DNA from: Bolinopsis microptera
Lineage: Eukaryota > Ctenophora > Tentaculata > Lobata > Bolinopsidae
Assembly: GCF_026151205.1 (NCBI RefSeq)
Contig: NC_087074.1
Location: forward strand, 15,312,667-15,376,666
Reading direction: 5' to 3'
Length of the DNA: 64,000 nucleotides
Of the stretch, positions 1-11,897 are shown piece by piece; the stretch's first letter is position 1, and each line of letters opens with the position of its first letter. The translations under genes were made by a program, and so were the position numbers. The notes beneath the pieces are model-generated. The model was not told the origin of the DNA, searched no databases, and was given only the letters and a program-made list of their open reading frames with translations.

Positions 1-2270
1 ATAGCCCAAAGATCCAAAACTACAGTGAAGACTGCCAAGTCAACAGAGAGAAGCCTCATTACTATCGAGCTTTAAAATCTTCTTTCTCGCGTGTTGACAG
101 TGAAGTGTAGTAACACCACGTGTAGTTTAAACGATTATAATATAACTTGGAAAGTTAGAGCTGGTGAGGGTTTTAAAAAGGCTGAGAAAAAGTGGATATT
201 ATCATAGTTAGAAATAGAAGAATTCCTAGGATTAGAAAGCAGGGAAAATATGGTGTGAGATGTTATTGATAGTATCTAAGGTCAGAAGCCGGATTCCATG
301 TTTTCCGGGGGAGAGCAGCGAAATTTGAAACCAAATACAGCTCATGGAAGATAATCCAAGAGCCAGGAATTATCGAGACAGTAATTGATTAACAATGTGA
401 ATGCAGCTGGAAATACAGTGGTAGTTGGCACTGACTAGTCTCCACCTCCTCACACTGTGCAGATAAAACTTACTGTTGACGCACAGGTGGGTCCAACATA
501 ACAAAGTGTAGAAAGAAGAGAAGGAAGAGATCACAAGCCAGGAAACTAGATCTATTAGATCTATTTGACTGGCTACAGGTCATTGATTATAGAATGAAAG
601 TGTCAGGTGTATACGAAAATAAAACTTTTATCTTTAAATGGTAATCTGGTCATTTGGGTTTGGCCCAACTAAACAAGGCAGAGGTCCAAATCGTGATTAA
701 CAACATCCCTCCCTCTAGAAGTTTGTCAGGAATGCAATAATAGGTACCGTAATAGGTACCCTAACTCGGGAATTGATAATTTTTTGAACCTCGGAGGAAT
801 GCCTGATGAAGAATGTTATATTGAAACTCGATATCCTGCTTTGTGTGATGTTATCCTATGTGATTCACTCTAGACTTCACACTTACCAAGATATTCGACA
901 GCTCGTTTCATTGGTGGACTGATGGAGCCGGATGACGTTACTTCACTGTTTGGCAAACGGAAATGTGACAAATTTTCTTAAATCAAGGTTCAAATCGAGC
1001 ACTTCAAGATGAAAATTTCTGTCATCAGAGCGGAAAAAATTCGAAAACTCTACATAACATAACCGGACGAAATGGTTTAAGATAGGCAAGACTTGCACAT
1101 GCACGAATGTAAAGCTCTTGATCAATATTGGGTGGGCAGCAAAAGCGCACGTGCTCCAACAAACCACCAAGAGAGGTCCTTTGCCTGGTCACATGACAAT
1201 TACAATCACGTGACATGGTTAACAGTGCTGGTATTAGTGGAGGGTGGGTGTGGGATAGGGGCAGAGTGCGAGGTAAAACTTACGTGTAAAAACACGTCCC
1301 TAATCGAATAAGAGCAATATATTTTAATTAGCTCTAGTAATAATATTAAAGTTCATGATATAGGAGTTGGCGTGTGTATACTACAGCTCTACAGGGCGGT
1401 TGTAGAGCAGCTAAAACGGCTCAAGAAGAAGAAGAAGCGGCTAAACATGTGGTACCCGAGGCCGGAAACATTAGCTACTTGCAACCACATAATTGCAGCG
1501 CTTCTGATACCATCTAAAAACTTATACAAAACTACACTAAACGAACAACCACCAGTAAGAGCCACAGCTGCAATACATTAACCACTGCTACTTCTCGAGA
1601 AGACAGATATACTACTATTTTATGGTAAGCAGTGTGATTTTAACCAATTTTATACAGGTCATTGTTCTGCTCAGCCCCCACAAAAGGAAGAGAAAATAGA
1701 GCACATGTAAAACGATTCATAACTTTAAAGGCACCGCCCTACCGCTGTAAAACTGAAAACTTTTTAAACGACATTATTTTAGTGCCAAGGAGACAAGCTC
1801 CCGCGGTTGTTGCCATGTACTTTAACAAGAAGTACATCAGAACTGACCACATTTGGCTTGCATGAGATCGAAAAAAGGTGGATCAGCAGAGCACATAGCA
1901 TGTAGATGTGGTTTTTTCAGTTCGATAGTGGAGTTTGAACGGACAAAAGGAGTTTAGCAGTGGCTAGTGAAGTGCTGATGTTAAAACAATCACAGCGTTA
2001 ACATGCACGTCCCTTGTGATACTTTTTACAGCTTTTCGTGTGAATAAGCGAGAAAATTGCATTTTAAAGTTATTAAAGCTGTGTGATCTAGCAGAGCTAC
2101 TTATTTATCATCGCGCTCGGCTAAAAAACAGCCGTGTAGAGCTGAGTAGTGTCCAGCTGCACACACGGCGGTGCACTTTAACAATTTGCACACTACAACA
2201 CAGCGTACTGCCTACCCCCACAGAGCAACAACAACAATCAGGCAGCTCCACCACCAGGGTTATATTCAGA
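1..2270. other. Unassigned AT-rich DNA, no convincing gene
   Basis: Short open frames occur on both strands, but none has a recognisable domain, matching splice sites or a clear coding texture. One E-box pair, TCACATGA near 1192 and TCACGTGA near 1207, resembles the E-box clusters found elsewhere in the window and could mark a promoter. Nothing else was identified. Confidence 0.5.
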
Positions 2271-2314
2271 AAACACTCTCTCTCTCCCTCCCTCTCTCTC
2301 TCTCTCTCTCTCTG
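2271..2314. repeat. CT microsatellite
   Basis: An almost pure CT dinucleotide run with two CCC interruptions. It lies inside a 115-residue open frame whose serine/leucine stretch is produced by the repeat, which argues against that frame being a gene. Confidence 0.9.
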
Positions 2315-2384
2315 TCCAGCACTTGTAGGTCATGAGAAAGCTGATTTAACACCGATAGACTAAAAGTGTAAAGCGTTAAAATGT

Positions 2385-2580
2385 AGGTGCAAAACGGTGG
2401 ACTATATAATAATGTAGCCTAGTTCTCAGAGAGAGAGGACAAATAGGATATCATAGCGGTTATTCGAGGTTCACGACAGTTTTAAAGAACAAAACGGTGG
2501 ACAATAATATGTGGCCTGTTCGACGAAATAGTTAGGATATATCGATTATTCGGTTATTCACGATAGGGTTTTAAACCAGC
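2385..2580 (+). repeat. Degenerate two-copy tandem repeat
   Basis: Two diverged copies about 110 bases apart each start with AAAACGGTGGAC and run through a TATCG..GGTTATTC..TTCACGA block before a GTTTTAAA end. They look like an old local duplication. No coding or promoter signal was seen. Confidence 0.55.
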
Positions 2581-3301
2581 AAACAAAGCAACATACAGGA
2601 TAGGAATTTCCGTTCAATTTGGGGCAAGATTCGATACCGTGGCTGGATTCTCCTGTTAAGGGGTATTTCAAATTTGATTTCGGGGGCGATAAATCGAATT
2701 AGTATCAACTTTGAGTACACATCCAATGCTTGTAGTAACAAACAACAAGCCGCGCCGGAAAGAGTAATGTTCTTAATATTAAGTTATTGCCAGAAATTTA
2801 GTCATCAATCATTCTCAACGAATTCCAGTGCTTTTAATCGTTTTGGATCGATAACAATTTGCCAAACACTAAATGTCTTGGGGAAGGAACAAGAAGCTTC
2901 AACGCAAGATAAATTGAATGTAGACTACCAAACTTTTGCAGGGGTAGTATGAGGAGGGGGTGCAACAGTCAACAGTCAACGGAGTTAAACCCCACATATG
3001 TTATGTAAGTTATAACTTATTTCGTGCGAAGAGAGGAGGGGGTAAGGTTTAAACCTGATGAAGGAATGTATTACCTGTACAAAGAAGAAGGGGTTCTACA
3101 ATATCATAGTCCAAAAAACAATTATCACCGTGGTTTTAAAATTTTGTTCAGCTATTTTTACAAACTACGCATACTTATGATGAGGAGCTTTATATGCGAG
3201 GAAATAGACAAATGACTCCCAAGATGTGAGCAACATACTCTGAATAAAACCACATTCAATATGCAGAAAATTTAACTTCAGCCTCCGCCCGAACTTGGTA
3301 A

Positions 3302-3670
3302 TTAAAAGGAGTTAAGAATGATGTTATCAAGATCAGAGTAGCAAGTAAAGATCAGGAAAATGGAACGTTTATTGCAAGCATTCCTACCGATAACGAGAAT
3401 GAAGAACGCAACACAATACGTCTCAATAAATCATCAATTAAAAACATCCAAAACCACAGCAATAATTACGACTTCCGTACCGCAATTAACCGCAATTTAA
3501 CCGCATCAAAGCTTAAAGAAGTAGCCGCGAAACACGAGATTGCGGTGAACAGTAGAAAATTTGTGGAAGAATGTGACTATAATATTAATATTGGAGGAAT
3601 GAGGAATCCGCAACAACTGCACAACAAGTACTTCAGATATTATCTGAGCGAGCTCATCCCATCTTGCTGA
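3302..3670 (+). CDS. Open frame of unknown function, no ATG (terminal exon or 5'-truncated gene)
   Basis: A 122-codon frame runs from just after an in-frame TAA to a TGA at 3668-3670. Its composition is coding-like: mixed charged and polar residues, with a lysine/glutamate-rich stretch around LKEVAAKHEIAVNSRKFVEE and the end YYLSELIPSC. It has no in-frame ATG near the start, so it must be a 3' exon or a decayed fragment. No clean acceptor precedes it: the best AG (after TTTAACTTC, near 3280) reads into the upstream stop. The neighbouring upstream frame (2674-2952) does not obviously join it. I recognise no family. A transposon-derived fragment is the main alternative. Confidence 0.4.
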   Translation, partial: LKGVKNDVIKIRVASKDQENGTFIASIPTDNENEERNTIRLNKSSIKNIQNHSNNYDFRTAINRNLTASKLKEVAAKHEIAVNSRKFVEECDYNINIGGMRNPQQLHNKYFRYYLSELIPSC

Positions 3671-4264
3671 CTGCAGTGGATTGATTATTGATGTATCTTC
3701 CGTCTTCAGTTCATGTCTTCATGCAAGCTACCAAAACTATGGAACTCTTTGCTGTTTGATCTTAGTAAAAACTATTGTTATTTGTAGTAACAAAATGCCT
3801 GGAAATTTTTGAAAATTCTTTACATTTTTGAGCTTTTTTGTCGGTGATCAGGGTGCAGCTCACTAGAATTCAAGATCTAATACATTTTCTAAACCAAGAT
3901 ATTTAACAAAATGTTCAACAAAAGAATTAAAAAGTAAGCCAGACGAATATGATGTAATTATTTTTTACCACGAGTAATTTGATGACCTACCATCTATTCT
4001 AATTTACAAGTACCCAAACAGAAGTCCTGCAATACCCGACTGACTTAAACTTATATAACATATAAATAATATATATATAACTAATACTTACTGCCAACAC
4101 GTGTTATCGTTAATAATATATATTACTAGCATTAGAGAGAAGCCACGTTCCGTACAACAAAAGAAACTATTGTAATGTACAGCCGTACAAAACCGCGTTT
4201 AGAGCTGCGTAGTATGGAACATACTAAAGTTAAAAGGGATTAGTATACGAACAGATAACATGAA

Positions 4265-4360
4265 GAGATACGTATCTAGAAAAGTAGATAGGTATCTAGA
4301 AAAGTAGATACGTATCTAGAAAAGTAGATAGGTATCTAGAAAAGTAGATACGTATCTTGC
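4265..4360 (+). repeat. 20-bp tandem repeat, about four copies
   Basis: The unit GTATCTAGAAAAGTAGATAC repeats about four times, alternating GTAGATAC and GTAGATAG. Each unit is nearly palindromic (GTATCT..AGATAC), so the array could fold into short hairpins. Confidence 0.9.
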
Positions 4361-4974
4361 TGATACACACTTATCTGGTAAATAAGATTACTAAGATTAA
4401 TTAATTTACAGGATTTTTTCGAATTCCTTGTTTTGCCGACGACACATCGAAGACGGAGTACAACTTAAGCCTTACTAGTACTTACTTACGAAAAAGCATG
4501 ATCAGATATAATTAGAGATTTCAGATGTTTTAACGTACAGTTTTTTTTGCTTTTTGGAGTGATCATACAGGACTAAACAGTTCTCGAGAGCCTTTTTAGC
4601 ATAGTTAATTTCTAACTTGTACATCTAGTTGGTATTCATCTCTATGGTAGTGTTTATAATAAGTTATATATATATGTATAATCTTTTAATATATTGCCTG
4701 ATTAATAATCACATTTATCAGTCATATTATAGATGTTAGGAGTTATTTAGTATTTTGTGCTACTTTTTACATTAATTTTGTATCTATAACAATATATATT
4801 TGAAGTAAACATTAGCCAGTAAGCAAAGCTGGTCCCCAATCAAAATCAGATCCTATGATCGCAAACAGTCAGCAAAACACGTATAAAATTCTGATAAAAA
4901 CAAGCAGGACTAAAGATAAATAAAGTGGTAAAACAAAACCAGATCCTACGGAGAGTTACTGTTAACAACAGAGA

Positions 4975-5050
4975 GTAATATGTAGTAGTAAGTAACAAGT
5001 GGTGCTAGTAATATGTAGTTGCAAGTAACAAGTGGTGCTAGTAACAGTTC
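4975..5050 (+). repeat. Two-copy tandem repeat
   Basis: A unit of about 35 bases containing AGTAACAAGTGGTGCTAGTA occurs twice with minor differences. Confidence 0.8.
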
Positions 5051-5269
5051 GTATATAGTGGCGGATAAACGAACGCACAACACAAAACACGGTATTTGCA
5101 GTGTAGGTCAGATTCAAGGTGGTATATAATAACACGTCTCACCACTATACTACTGCTGTACTAGTACCAGGTAGGAAGTTTAACTTTTGTGGTTTTCAGT
5201 GCTGGTCTCGAGCTCTCAGCAGGGAGCTGAGCTGCAGTGAGGGTTAAACAGTTATTACGGTGTGCAATA

Positions 5270-5625
5270 GTACTGGTCTGCTGCAGTAAACAGTACTGCT
5301 GCTGCAGTTCTGCTGCAGTAAACGGTACTGCTGCTGCAGTAAACAGTACTGCTGCTGCAGTAAACAATACTGCTGCTGCAGTAAACAATACTGCTGCTGC
5401 AGTAAACAGTACTGCTGCTGCAGTTCTCCTGCAGTAAACAGTACTGCTGCTGCAGTAAACAGTACTGCTGATGCAGTTAACAGTACTGCTGATGCAGTTA
5501 ACAGTACTGCTGATGCAGTTAACAGTACTGCAGCCTCAGTTCTGCTGCAGTAACCTGCAGTACTGCTGCTGCAGTTCTGCTGCAGTAAACAGTACTGCTG
5601 CTGCTGCTGTTCTGCTGTCGATATG
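5270..5625 (+). repeat. 21-bp minisatellite (CTGCTGCAGTAAACAGTA)
   Basis: About 15 copies of a unit close to GTACTGCTGCTGCAGTAAAC, with variants (GATGCAGTTAAC, a TTCTGCTGCAG spacer). The 21-base period keeps several frames open on both strands, producing heptapeptide repeats such as AAAVNST on the plus strand and glutamine/leucine-rich repeats on the minus strand. These frames are best explained by the period and not by a gene. PstI-like CTGCAG palindromes recur in every unit. Confidence 0.9.
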
Positions 5626-5639
5626 TTGACTAGCACTGT

Positions 5640-7255
5640 ATTTGTTAGAAAGATGTGCGGGTTTTGCGAGCAGTAATTATCTTTCTTCCAGACGAATAGT
5701 TTAACGAAGGTCCTAAGATAATTATTCAGGAATTGTCTTTGGTTTTTGTAAAGAGCTCAATACTGAAAAACAAACTTTGCTCCTTCTCAGTGCGATCAAG
5801 TCTTGTTTTTCGTAGAAAGCTGGGTGCCGGCTATACAAACATTTTTTTGTTTTTTACAATAGAATAATAAATCTAAGAAAATTCATCAGAATTATTTTCA
5901 GCTTTTTAAACTTATGAAAGGTGTGATATCATAAAATTAAAGGCTGAGGTCATTACTTCAACTGTGTTATCTAATTGATTAAACAATGTGTTGGTTGAAA
6001 TTATCAAATAAGTCTGTCAATTAATCAATTAAGAACAACTGTCCACACGTCACACCTCTTATTAGCACTAAATCAGCAATATTAGCGCTTTTGTTAACTT
6101 CAATTATCAGCTATTTGTAGACACATTTATTTGGGTGTGTTTCAAGGAGTAACCAACGGGTTGGGCGATTCACCACTCAAATATACCGGAGCTTTTAAAA
6201 GCAACATTTTAAAACCCATCTAACACGAAATCGAACAATCTGAGAAGCAGAAGTTTCGAAACTCTAGGGATTTTATAACACATGTCATATATTCAAACCA
6301 CAGAGACCAATACTCGATAATAGTGATAGCACATGACTGACGATACCAATTAAACACCCAACCAACTGAAGGTCTGAATCCATCGATTTCAATCCAACAA
6401 CCAATACGCTGAACACGCGCTGACCATCCTACCGTTTAATTTCTAAGTATATCTTAGCAGCTGAGAGTGTCACATCATCATCAGCACACTTGTTTGTAGT
6501 TGTATATTGAGATGTGGTTCATTAAGTTTAGTAACTTATAACGTTATAAATATAGCCCAATATTATTAGACACATGACCATGATATGCGCATATTATAAA
6601 ACGAATTATTACTCAGCTCCACTTTTTAGACCCAAGAAGGTCATATCTAATATCTATTAGGAAATTGCCCTTGAAGCTGTTACTGTGAAACTAATCAAGT
6701 ACAATAAAATAACACTTTTTAGATAAAGTTGAGCGTGTTGGATATGAATTCAGGACAAACCCGCACGTTTATCAATGGCCGATCAGATTCAGCATTTATA
6801 TCAAAAACATACAAAGCAAAAAACCATTGAACTTTATACAATTTACCGAAGTACAAGCACTTCAAATAAACAGCGATCAGTATAAACACTCTGTTTAATG
6901 ACATATCGCCACTACCACTTCAAACAAGCGTTGTAATAAGGTCAAATTATCCAGTCATAAAATGTGTTAAATCGAGGGTAAATTGTTCAAGTAATGCTCG
7001 GGAATCAAAACGAGGCTAAACATATCAGTTTCCTAAAGATGCTCTTTAGGCTGTTCAGCTGCGAGCTTGTCGGATCGAACGAATCATAAATTAGGTCACT
7101 GATGCGTGAAATTTTACTTGTTTGGCTTTACTCTGATCGGACAACACCCGGCCTGGAGCTGGTTCTTAGCCGGTTCTTAACCACACGATTGATTGATTGG
7201 GGACTGGTCCGTAGTACCAGCCAATGTTTCAAAAGTATATATTATATAATTGTAA
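5640..7255. other. Unassigned AT-rich intergenic DNA
   Basis: I see no credible coding frame, RNA gene or transposon end in this stretch. Confidence 0.5.
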
Positions 7256-7259
7256 TAAG

Positions 7260-8522
7260 TTAATATTCATCCCCGAAGGGCACGCAAATTATGATTGTGA
7301 TTTCATGTTCATCTGTTCTTTGAAAGCTAAGGAGACAAGGGATTAGGGAGTTATCTTTGAGATTTTTCAAGCGTTGGCTATATTTGAGAATGAGATTAAT
7401 ACATTCATAGATTAATGGGTAGCGGCCTGACTCACCCCAGACGCCTGCGTTGCTGGTTTTACGATTTACACCCAGTGACCATTTAAGAAAGTGAAGGTGA
7501 ACTTTTTCGCTGTTCAGAAGGCTAATTTTCTTGAGGATACTAGTTTGAAATTTTGTTTTTGTGTCGGGATCCATATTGAGATCGACTTGTTTTGTTATGT
7601 GTTTTATGATAGCCATATTAGGTGTGTAAATAGGCGCTCCGTAAAGAACGATAGGTTTAATAAGACCATCAAAGAGTGTTGTTAGAGAGCGGAATGATAA
7701 TTTGGATTTGTTTACTGAGCTTTTCATGGCATAAAGTGCACGCATGGCTTTCTTTTTGAGCTCAGTTCGGGCATTTTTGAATGTGCCGGATTTGTGTATT
7801 TCGATTCCTAGATAACAGTATGACTCGACTTCTTCTAACAAGTGATTACAAATTTTGAGGGGAACCGGCTGATAATTATCAAAACGGGAATTAAATTTCA
7901 TAAGTTTAGTTTTATCTGCATTAATTTCGACGCCCCATTCCAAGCAGAAATTGTTCAAAGCATCGAGTTGCTTTTGGAGGGTTTTGGGGTCCAGTGCCAA
8001 GAGTATCAAATCATCTGCCCATTATAGTAAGTGACTGATAAGTTGGTTCATTAGTTTCGGACAGTTATCATATAATTCTAGTCGAGGTAAGGGGAAAGAT
8101 CTCTGATGTATATCTTAAAAAGATCAGGGGAAAGTGGATGACCCTGTTCAGTTCCTTTATTGATATCAAATTTTTCGCTGACAAATCCAGATAGTTTTAT
8201 CTGGCCAGTGGAATTTTTATACATATGTTTAAGAACATTAAATGTTTTGCCAGTGATACCTAGTTTAGCTAATTTTAAGAAAAGAGCTTCACGGCAAACA
8301 GAGTCAAAGGCTTTCCGGAAGTCCACAAAAACAGCATAGACGGGAACCTTGAGCTTTTTGTATTTAGACGTAATGGTGTTGATTGTGAGTATGTGGTCAT
8401 ATGTTTGAGCTCCTTTAGCGAAGCCAAGTTGATTTATGGGGTCCGGGTTGTATTCTTTGTGATTTACGTAATCCACATACAAGAAGATGATCCAACTCGG
8501 CATCCCCTCAAATGCCTGAACC
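7260..8522 (-). pseudogene. LINE (CR1/L2/Jockey-type) reverse transcriptase, broken
   Basis: Minus-strand remnant of a non-LTR retrotransposon polymerase. In order, the upstream block has NQLGFAKGAQTYDHI, then motif A (FVDFRKAFDSV), motif B as GTEQGHPLSP (usually G-RQG-PLSP) and DLF. After a frameshift near 8078 and an in-frame TAA near 8022 comes motif C as WADDLILLA, where family members have (Y/F)ADD. Then YLGIEI and the typical C-terminal block LGVNRKTSNAGVWGESGRYPL followed by YECINLILKYSQRLKN. The 5' part (endonuclease and N-terminal RT) is absent or lies beyond the hAT insertion at 8531, whose right flank (from 10604) may hold a few more codons. The frameshift, stop and altered motif C make it inactive. 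Clade assignment within CR1/L2/Jockey is inference. Confidence 0.88.
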
Positions 8523-8933
8523 CTGGAGGGCAGGGACAAAAGGATTTCGCGGTTATTTTGGCCAAAAATCGCGGCACCGCGACAAGCCAAACTAGGCTAA
8601 TTCGCGGCTAATTCGCGGCGGGAATTTCGAAAATCGCGGCATATTCGCGGCAAAAAAAGAAAAATCGCGGCGAATTCGCGGCAAAAAATAATGTATTTAC
8701 AGTGCTTAGTTAGAGTTCACATATTCTTTGACTATTCTATTTGATCGGCTCATGTCCCATGAGGATGTGATTGATCTCATTATATGATCTGATACAGGCT
8801 GATGGGGGTCCATAAGAACAAGAGCTGCCATAACTTTTGACATGATCTCAAATGTTGCAATGTCATACGTACTGTATGACATATCTCGTTATCGATACTA
8901 TATAACTTTCAACAGACGACAGGAGACATCATC

Positions 8934-9143
8934 ATGAACGACCATCTACACTTCACAACTATAGCAATGGAATACTACGAACTTTTCAACCCAATTCCCA
9001 TATCACTACCTAGTCTATCCCCATCTAGTATCCAACCTCTACCCCTTGAAGCTTACATCAACCTGGACGACATCCTTACCCCGGCCCCCTGCACGAACCT
9101 TCTAGAAGTTCTAACCACATCCCGACGCGAGGGAAGCCCATGA
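8934..9143 (+). CDS. Small open frame inside the hAT element, preceded by a TATA-like site
   Basis: A 69-codon ATG frame (MNDHLHFTTIAMEYYELFNP..., ending SRREGSP) with a coding-like, low-repeat composition rich in proline, leucine and serine. CTATATAAC lies at about 8897-8905, some 30 bases before the ATG, and TTCAAC follows it, so the start may carry its own core promoter with a very short leader. There is no recognised domain and no obvious splice donor. It could be a host exon captured by the transposon, the start of a lost transposon gene, or chance. Confidence 0.3.
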   Translation: MNDHLHFTTIAMEYYELFNPIPISLPSLSPSSIQPLPLEAYINLDDILTPAPCTNLLEVLTTSRREGSP

Positions 9144-9454
9144 TTGTTCCTTATGTGGTCTACGACGAGATTACAATTACATGCTCTCCAAAATAGCTTC
9201 CCATTGTCAGCATAAAACGATGATTTTCCAAATTCAGCCACTACACTCTCGTGGAAGCTGTTACATTGCCCTGTTTAGCCTGTTTCGAGCGTTTGCTAGA
9301 CGAAGGTCGAGCCGGTTTGTCGGCAGGCCGTTTGACAAAGCGGTCCATTATAACAAGCGAATACAATATCAAGCGAATAACGATGACGAAATATCTGACA
9401 AGTGACGATTCAATAACAACACTGATTTAACATACTGTTCGATTTCTTAATCCA

Positions 9455-9662
9455 TTGTATGTCTTCTGGTCAACTTTATGTCGTTTGGTCAAGTTTTTTA
9501 TGTCTACTGGTCAACTTTATGTCGTCTGGTCAACTTTATGTCGTTTGGTCAAGTTTTATATGTCGTTTGGTCAACTTTATGTCGTCTGGTCAAGTTTTAT
9601 ATGTCTACTGGTCAACTTTATGTCGTCTGGTCAAGTTTTATATGTCTACTGGTCAACTTCCA
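9455..9662 (+). repeat. 20-23-bp minisatellite inside the hAT element
   Basis: About nine copies of units such as TATGTCGTCTGGTCAACTTT and TATGTCGTTTGGTCAAGTTT. The three overlapping open frames seen here all come from this array. Confidence 0.9.
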
Positions 9663-9666
9663 TATA

Positions 9667-10250
9667 CGATCTCGGAAGGCAGACCTCCCCTTCGCAATAC
9701 GAGCTCGGAAGCGGGAGCTCCGCCTTCAGAGATACGTATCGAGAATGACTCGGACAGAAAATTTTCTAAGTCAAAATTTTTCAAAGTTTTTCTGGAAACT
9801 ACTTTTGTTCATGTTTCATGCTACCCTGATCATTATGAGCCAAAAATATTTTTTTCTGTTTTCAAAGGTCACACATACCCTTCGATACACGATTTTGGAC
9901 TCGAGGGCTCCCTTGTAATGCGATCTCGGAAGGCAGGCCTCCCCTTCGCAATACGAGCTCGGAAGCGGGAGCTCCGCCTTCAGAGATACGTATCGAGAAT
10001 GACTCGGACAGAAAATTTTCTAAGTCAAAATTTTTCAAAGTTTTTCTGGAAACTACTTTTGTTCATGTTTCATGCTACCCTGATCATTATGAGCCGAAAA
10101 TATTTTTTTCGGTTTTCAAAGGTCACACATACCTACCCTTCGATACACGATTTTGGACTCGAGGGCTCCCCTTGTAATGCGATCTCGGAAGGCAGGCCTC
10201 CCCTTCGCAATACGAGCTCGGAAGCTCCGGAAGCTCCGCCTTAAGAGGTA
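9667..10250 (+). repeat. About 255-bp tandem repeat, 2.3 copies, inside the hAT element
   Basis: Units beginning CGATCTCGGAAGGCAG start near 9667, 9919 and 10179, the last truncated. They contain the GAGCTCGGAAGCGGGAGCTC block and the CACACATACCCTTCGATACA block. Copies differ by only a few bases and small indels, so amplification is recent. Confidence 0.88.
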
Positions 10251-11043
10251 CGTATCGAGAATGTACATACAATCGGAACTCACGGAAGGCTGTAAGTGTA
10301 AATGTGATTAGTTTCATATTATACTTAATACTTGTAGAAAACGTGACATTTGGCTCGCAGATTTTATGGAAAATACGCAAACTTGGTCCTCAGATTTAAA
10401 GGAAAATGCACAAATTTGGTCTTCAGATTTAAAGGAAAATGCGCGATTTTTCGCGGAGGACTGAAAAAATCGCGATTTGTCGCGGAGAATGGGAAATTTC
10501 GCGATCTGTCGCGGAAAACGTAAAAAATCGCGATTTGTCGCGGAGAATGGGAAATTTCGCGGTTTCGTACATGCCGCGAAATCCTTTTGTCCCTGCTGGA
10601 GGGGTTTCCTAAATCGTTACAATGGAGATTAGTGGTCGCAGGTTAACGAAAGAAGCCGAATTCTTAGCTCAAGACGGACCTGACTCCAGAGACGATTATT
10701 GCGTTCACAGAGGATAACAATCTGTAAAACCCAATTTTGAGCTGAGGTGATAATTGTGCTGATTGGGAAATGGGAAGGATGTGTGTCTTATTTGTACCAT
10801 AATCTAGATTATACCCATGAAAGATTTACATGAAATGGAGAATGGTCAATGTTGGCTTAAAAAGCACTAATAAGATCAGAAAGCTGAAAATATAAAATAT
10901 CCTGGAGTTAAATATTTTATTATGAAGAAAATGTTGGGCAGATCAGTAACAAGCTGAGGTAAAATGATACAAGGAACAAACGCAGAGCACGTGGCACTGA
11001 CAGTTAAAGTCAAAATATTGGGTTGTGGGAACACGGAAACTTA

Positions 11044-11897
11044 CCGTAGAATGGGGGAAATTCGCCATGTTTTACAGCTATTTCATGTTATTTAGAAAAT
11101 ACGACACGAGTACTTGAAAAAGTTTATAGCTCATATGAACAGGATTGGTAAAGCAAATGTTTTCGTATGAACCACATCAGCCAGTCATAAATAGTCAGCT
11201 AGATTGGTGCCACTGAAATCAGGGCGAAGTTACCCTGCAATATGGGGTAACTTCGCCATTCTGAAACTATACCATATTCGGTGCTAAGCACCATACCACT
11301 CGAAACTCAATTATATTTCCTTGATATACCTGCCAATTTTACTTATCTAGCTCTAGCCTGCGTGTTACAATGGGCAATTTGGTCGCCGGGGTAACATCGC
11401 CATGCTGCGGGTAACATCGCCGGGATGAAGTAGAAATGTAGTCGAACTTCGCCAATACACGTGCGTGACTTTGCCAGCCGCGCGCGAATTTCGCGCCAAA
11501 CTTCGCCGAACAGATGGGATCAGAAGAGGGTAACTTCGCCACACACAAATTTGAAAACTTTATAATATCAGTTGTGTGCATCATGGCTAACTAAATTAGC
11601 CCTTAAATGAACAGGACATATGCTAATGATGTCACACAGAATTAATTAAGGATATAATTGTAAAATATGGGAAATATGCAAGCAGGAAATTTTAGCCACT
11701 TTATAGCAATATTTCATGTTGCCTGAGTTTAATTAACATAGAAAACGTTTATTTTTGAATAGGAATACCTTTATAACCATTTGTTCAACACAATACTATA
11801 CAAAAACTCGATCTCCTAACAATTCAAAACAGTAAAATGATTATTTGAAAAATAGTGGCGAAGTTCCCCGACACGGCGATTTTACCCCAATCTACGG
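11044..11897. mobile_element. TA-flanked MITE, 0.85 kb
   Basis: The left end CCGTAGAATGGGGGAAATTC and right end (reverse complement CCGTAGATTGGGGTAAAATC) form imperfect inverted repeats, each bounded by TA, consistent with a Tc1/mariner-type target duplication. The interior carries many GGGTAAC(T/A)TCGCC motifs (near 11240, 11390, 11410, 11530), probably sub-terminal protein-binding repeats. No transposase was found. Confidence 0.75.

Larger units (their letters stand above)
8531..10595. mobile_element. Non-autonomous hAT-superfamily element, 2.06 kb
   Basis: The ends are perfect inverted repeats of at least 22 bases, beginning CAGGGACAAAAGGATTTCGC. They are flanked by identical 8-bp target duplications CTGGAGGG (8523-8530 and 10596-10603). 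A CAGGG start with an 8-bp duplication is diagnostic of hAT. Sub-terminal arrays of TCGCGGC/GCCGCGA motifs lie inside both ends (about 8545-8690 and 10440-10575), as expected for hAT transposase binding. No transposase is seen. The interior holds a small open frame and two tandem repeats. It inserted into the LINE reverse transcriptase, so it is younger than that LINE copy. Confidence 0.93.

Noticed and set aside
1662-1865. 67-residue plus-strand frame after TTTTATACAG
   Set aside because: Plausible acceptor but no donor, no family and weak composition.
5161-5636. Open frames with AAAVNST or LLQQQ repeats
   Set aside because: Produced on both strands by the 21-base minisatellite period.
9455-10244. 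Three overlapping frames of 97-261 residues
   Set aside because: All arise from tandem repeats inside the hAT element; no domain and mutually overlapping.
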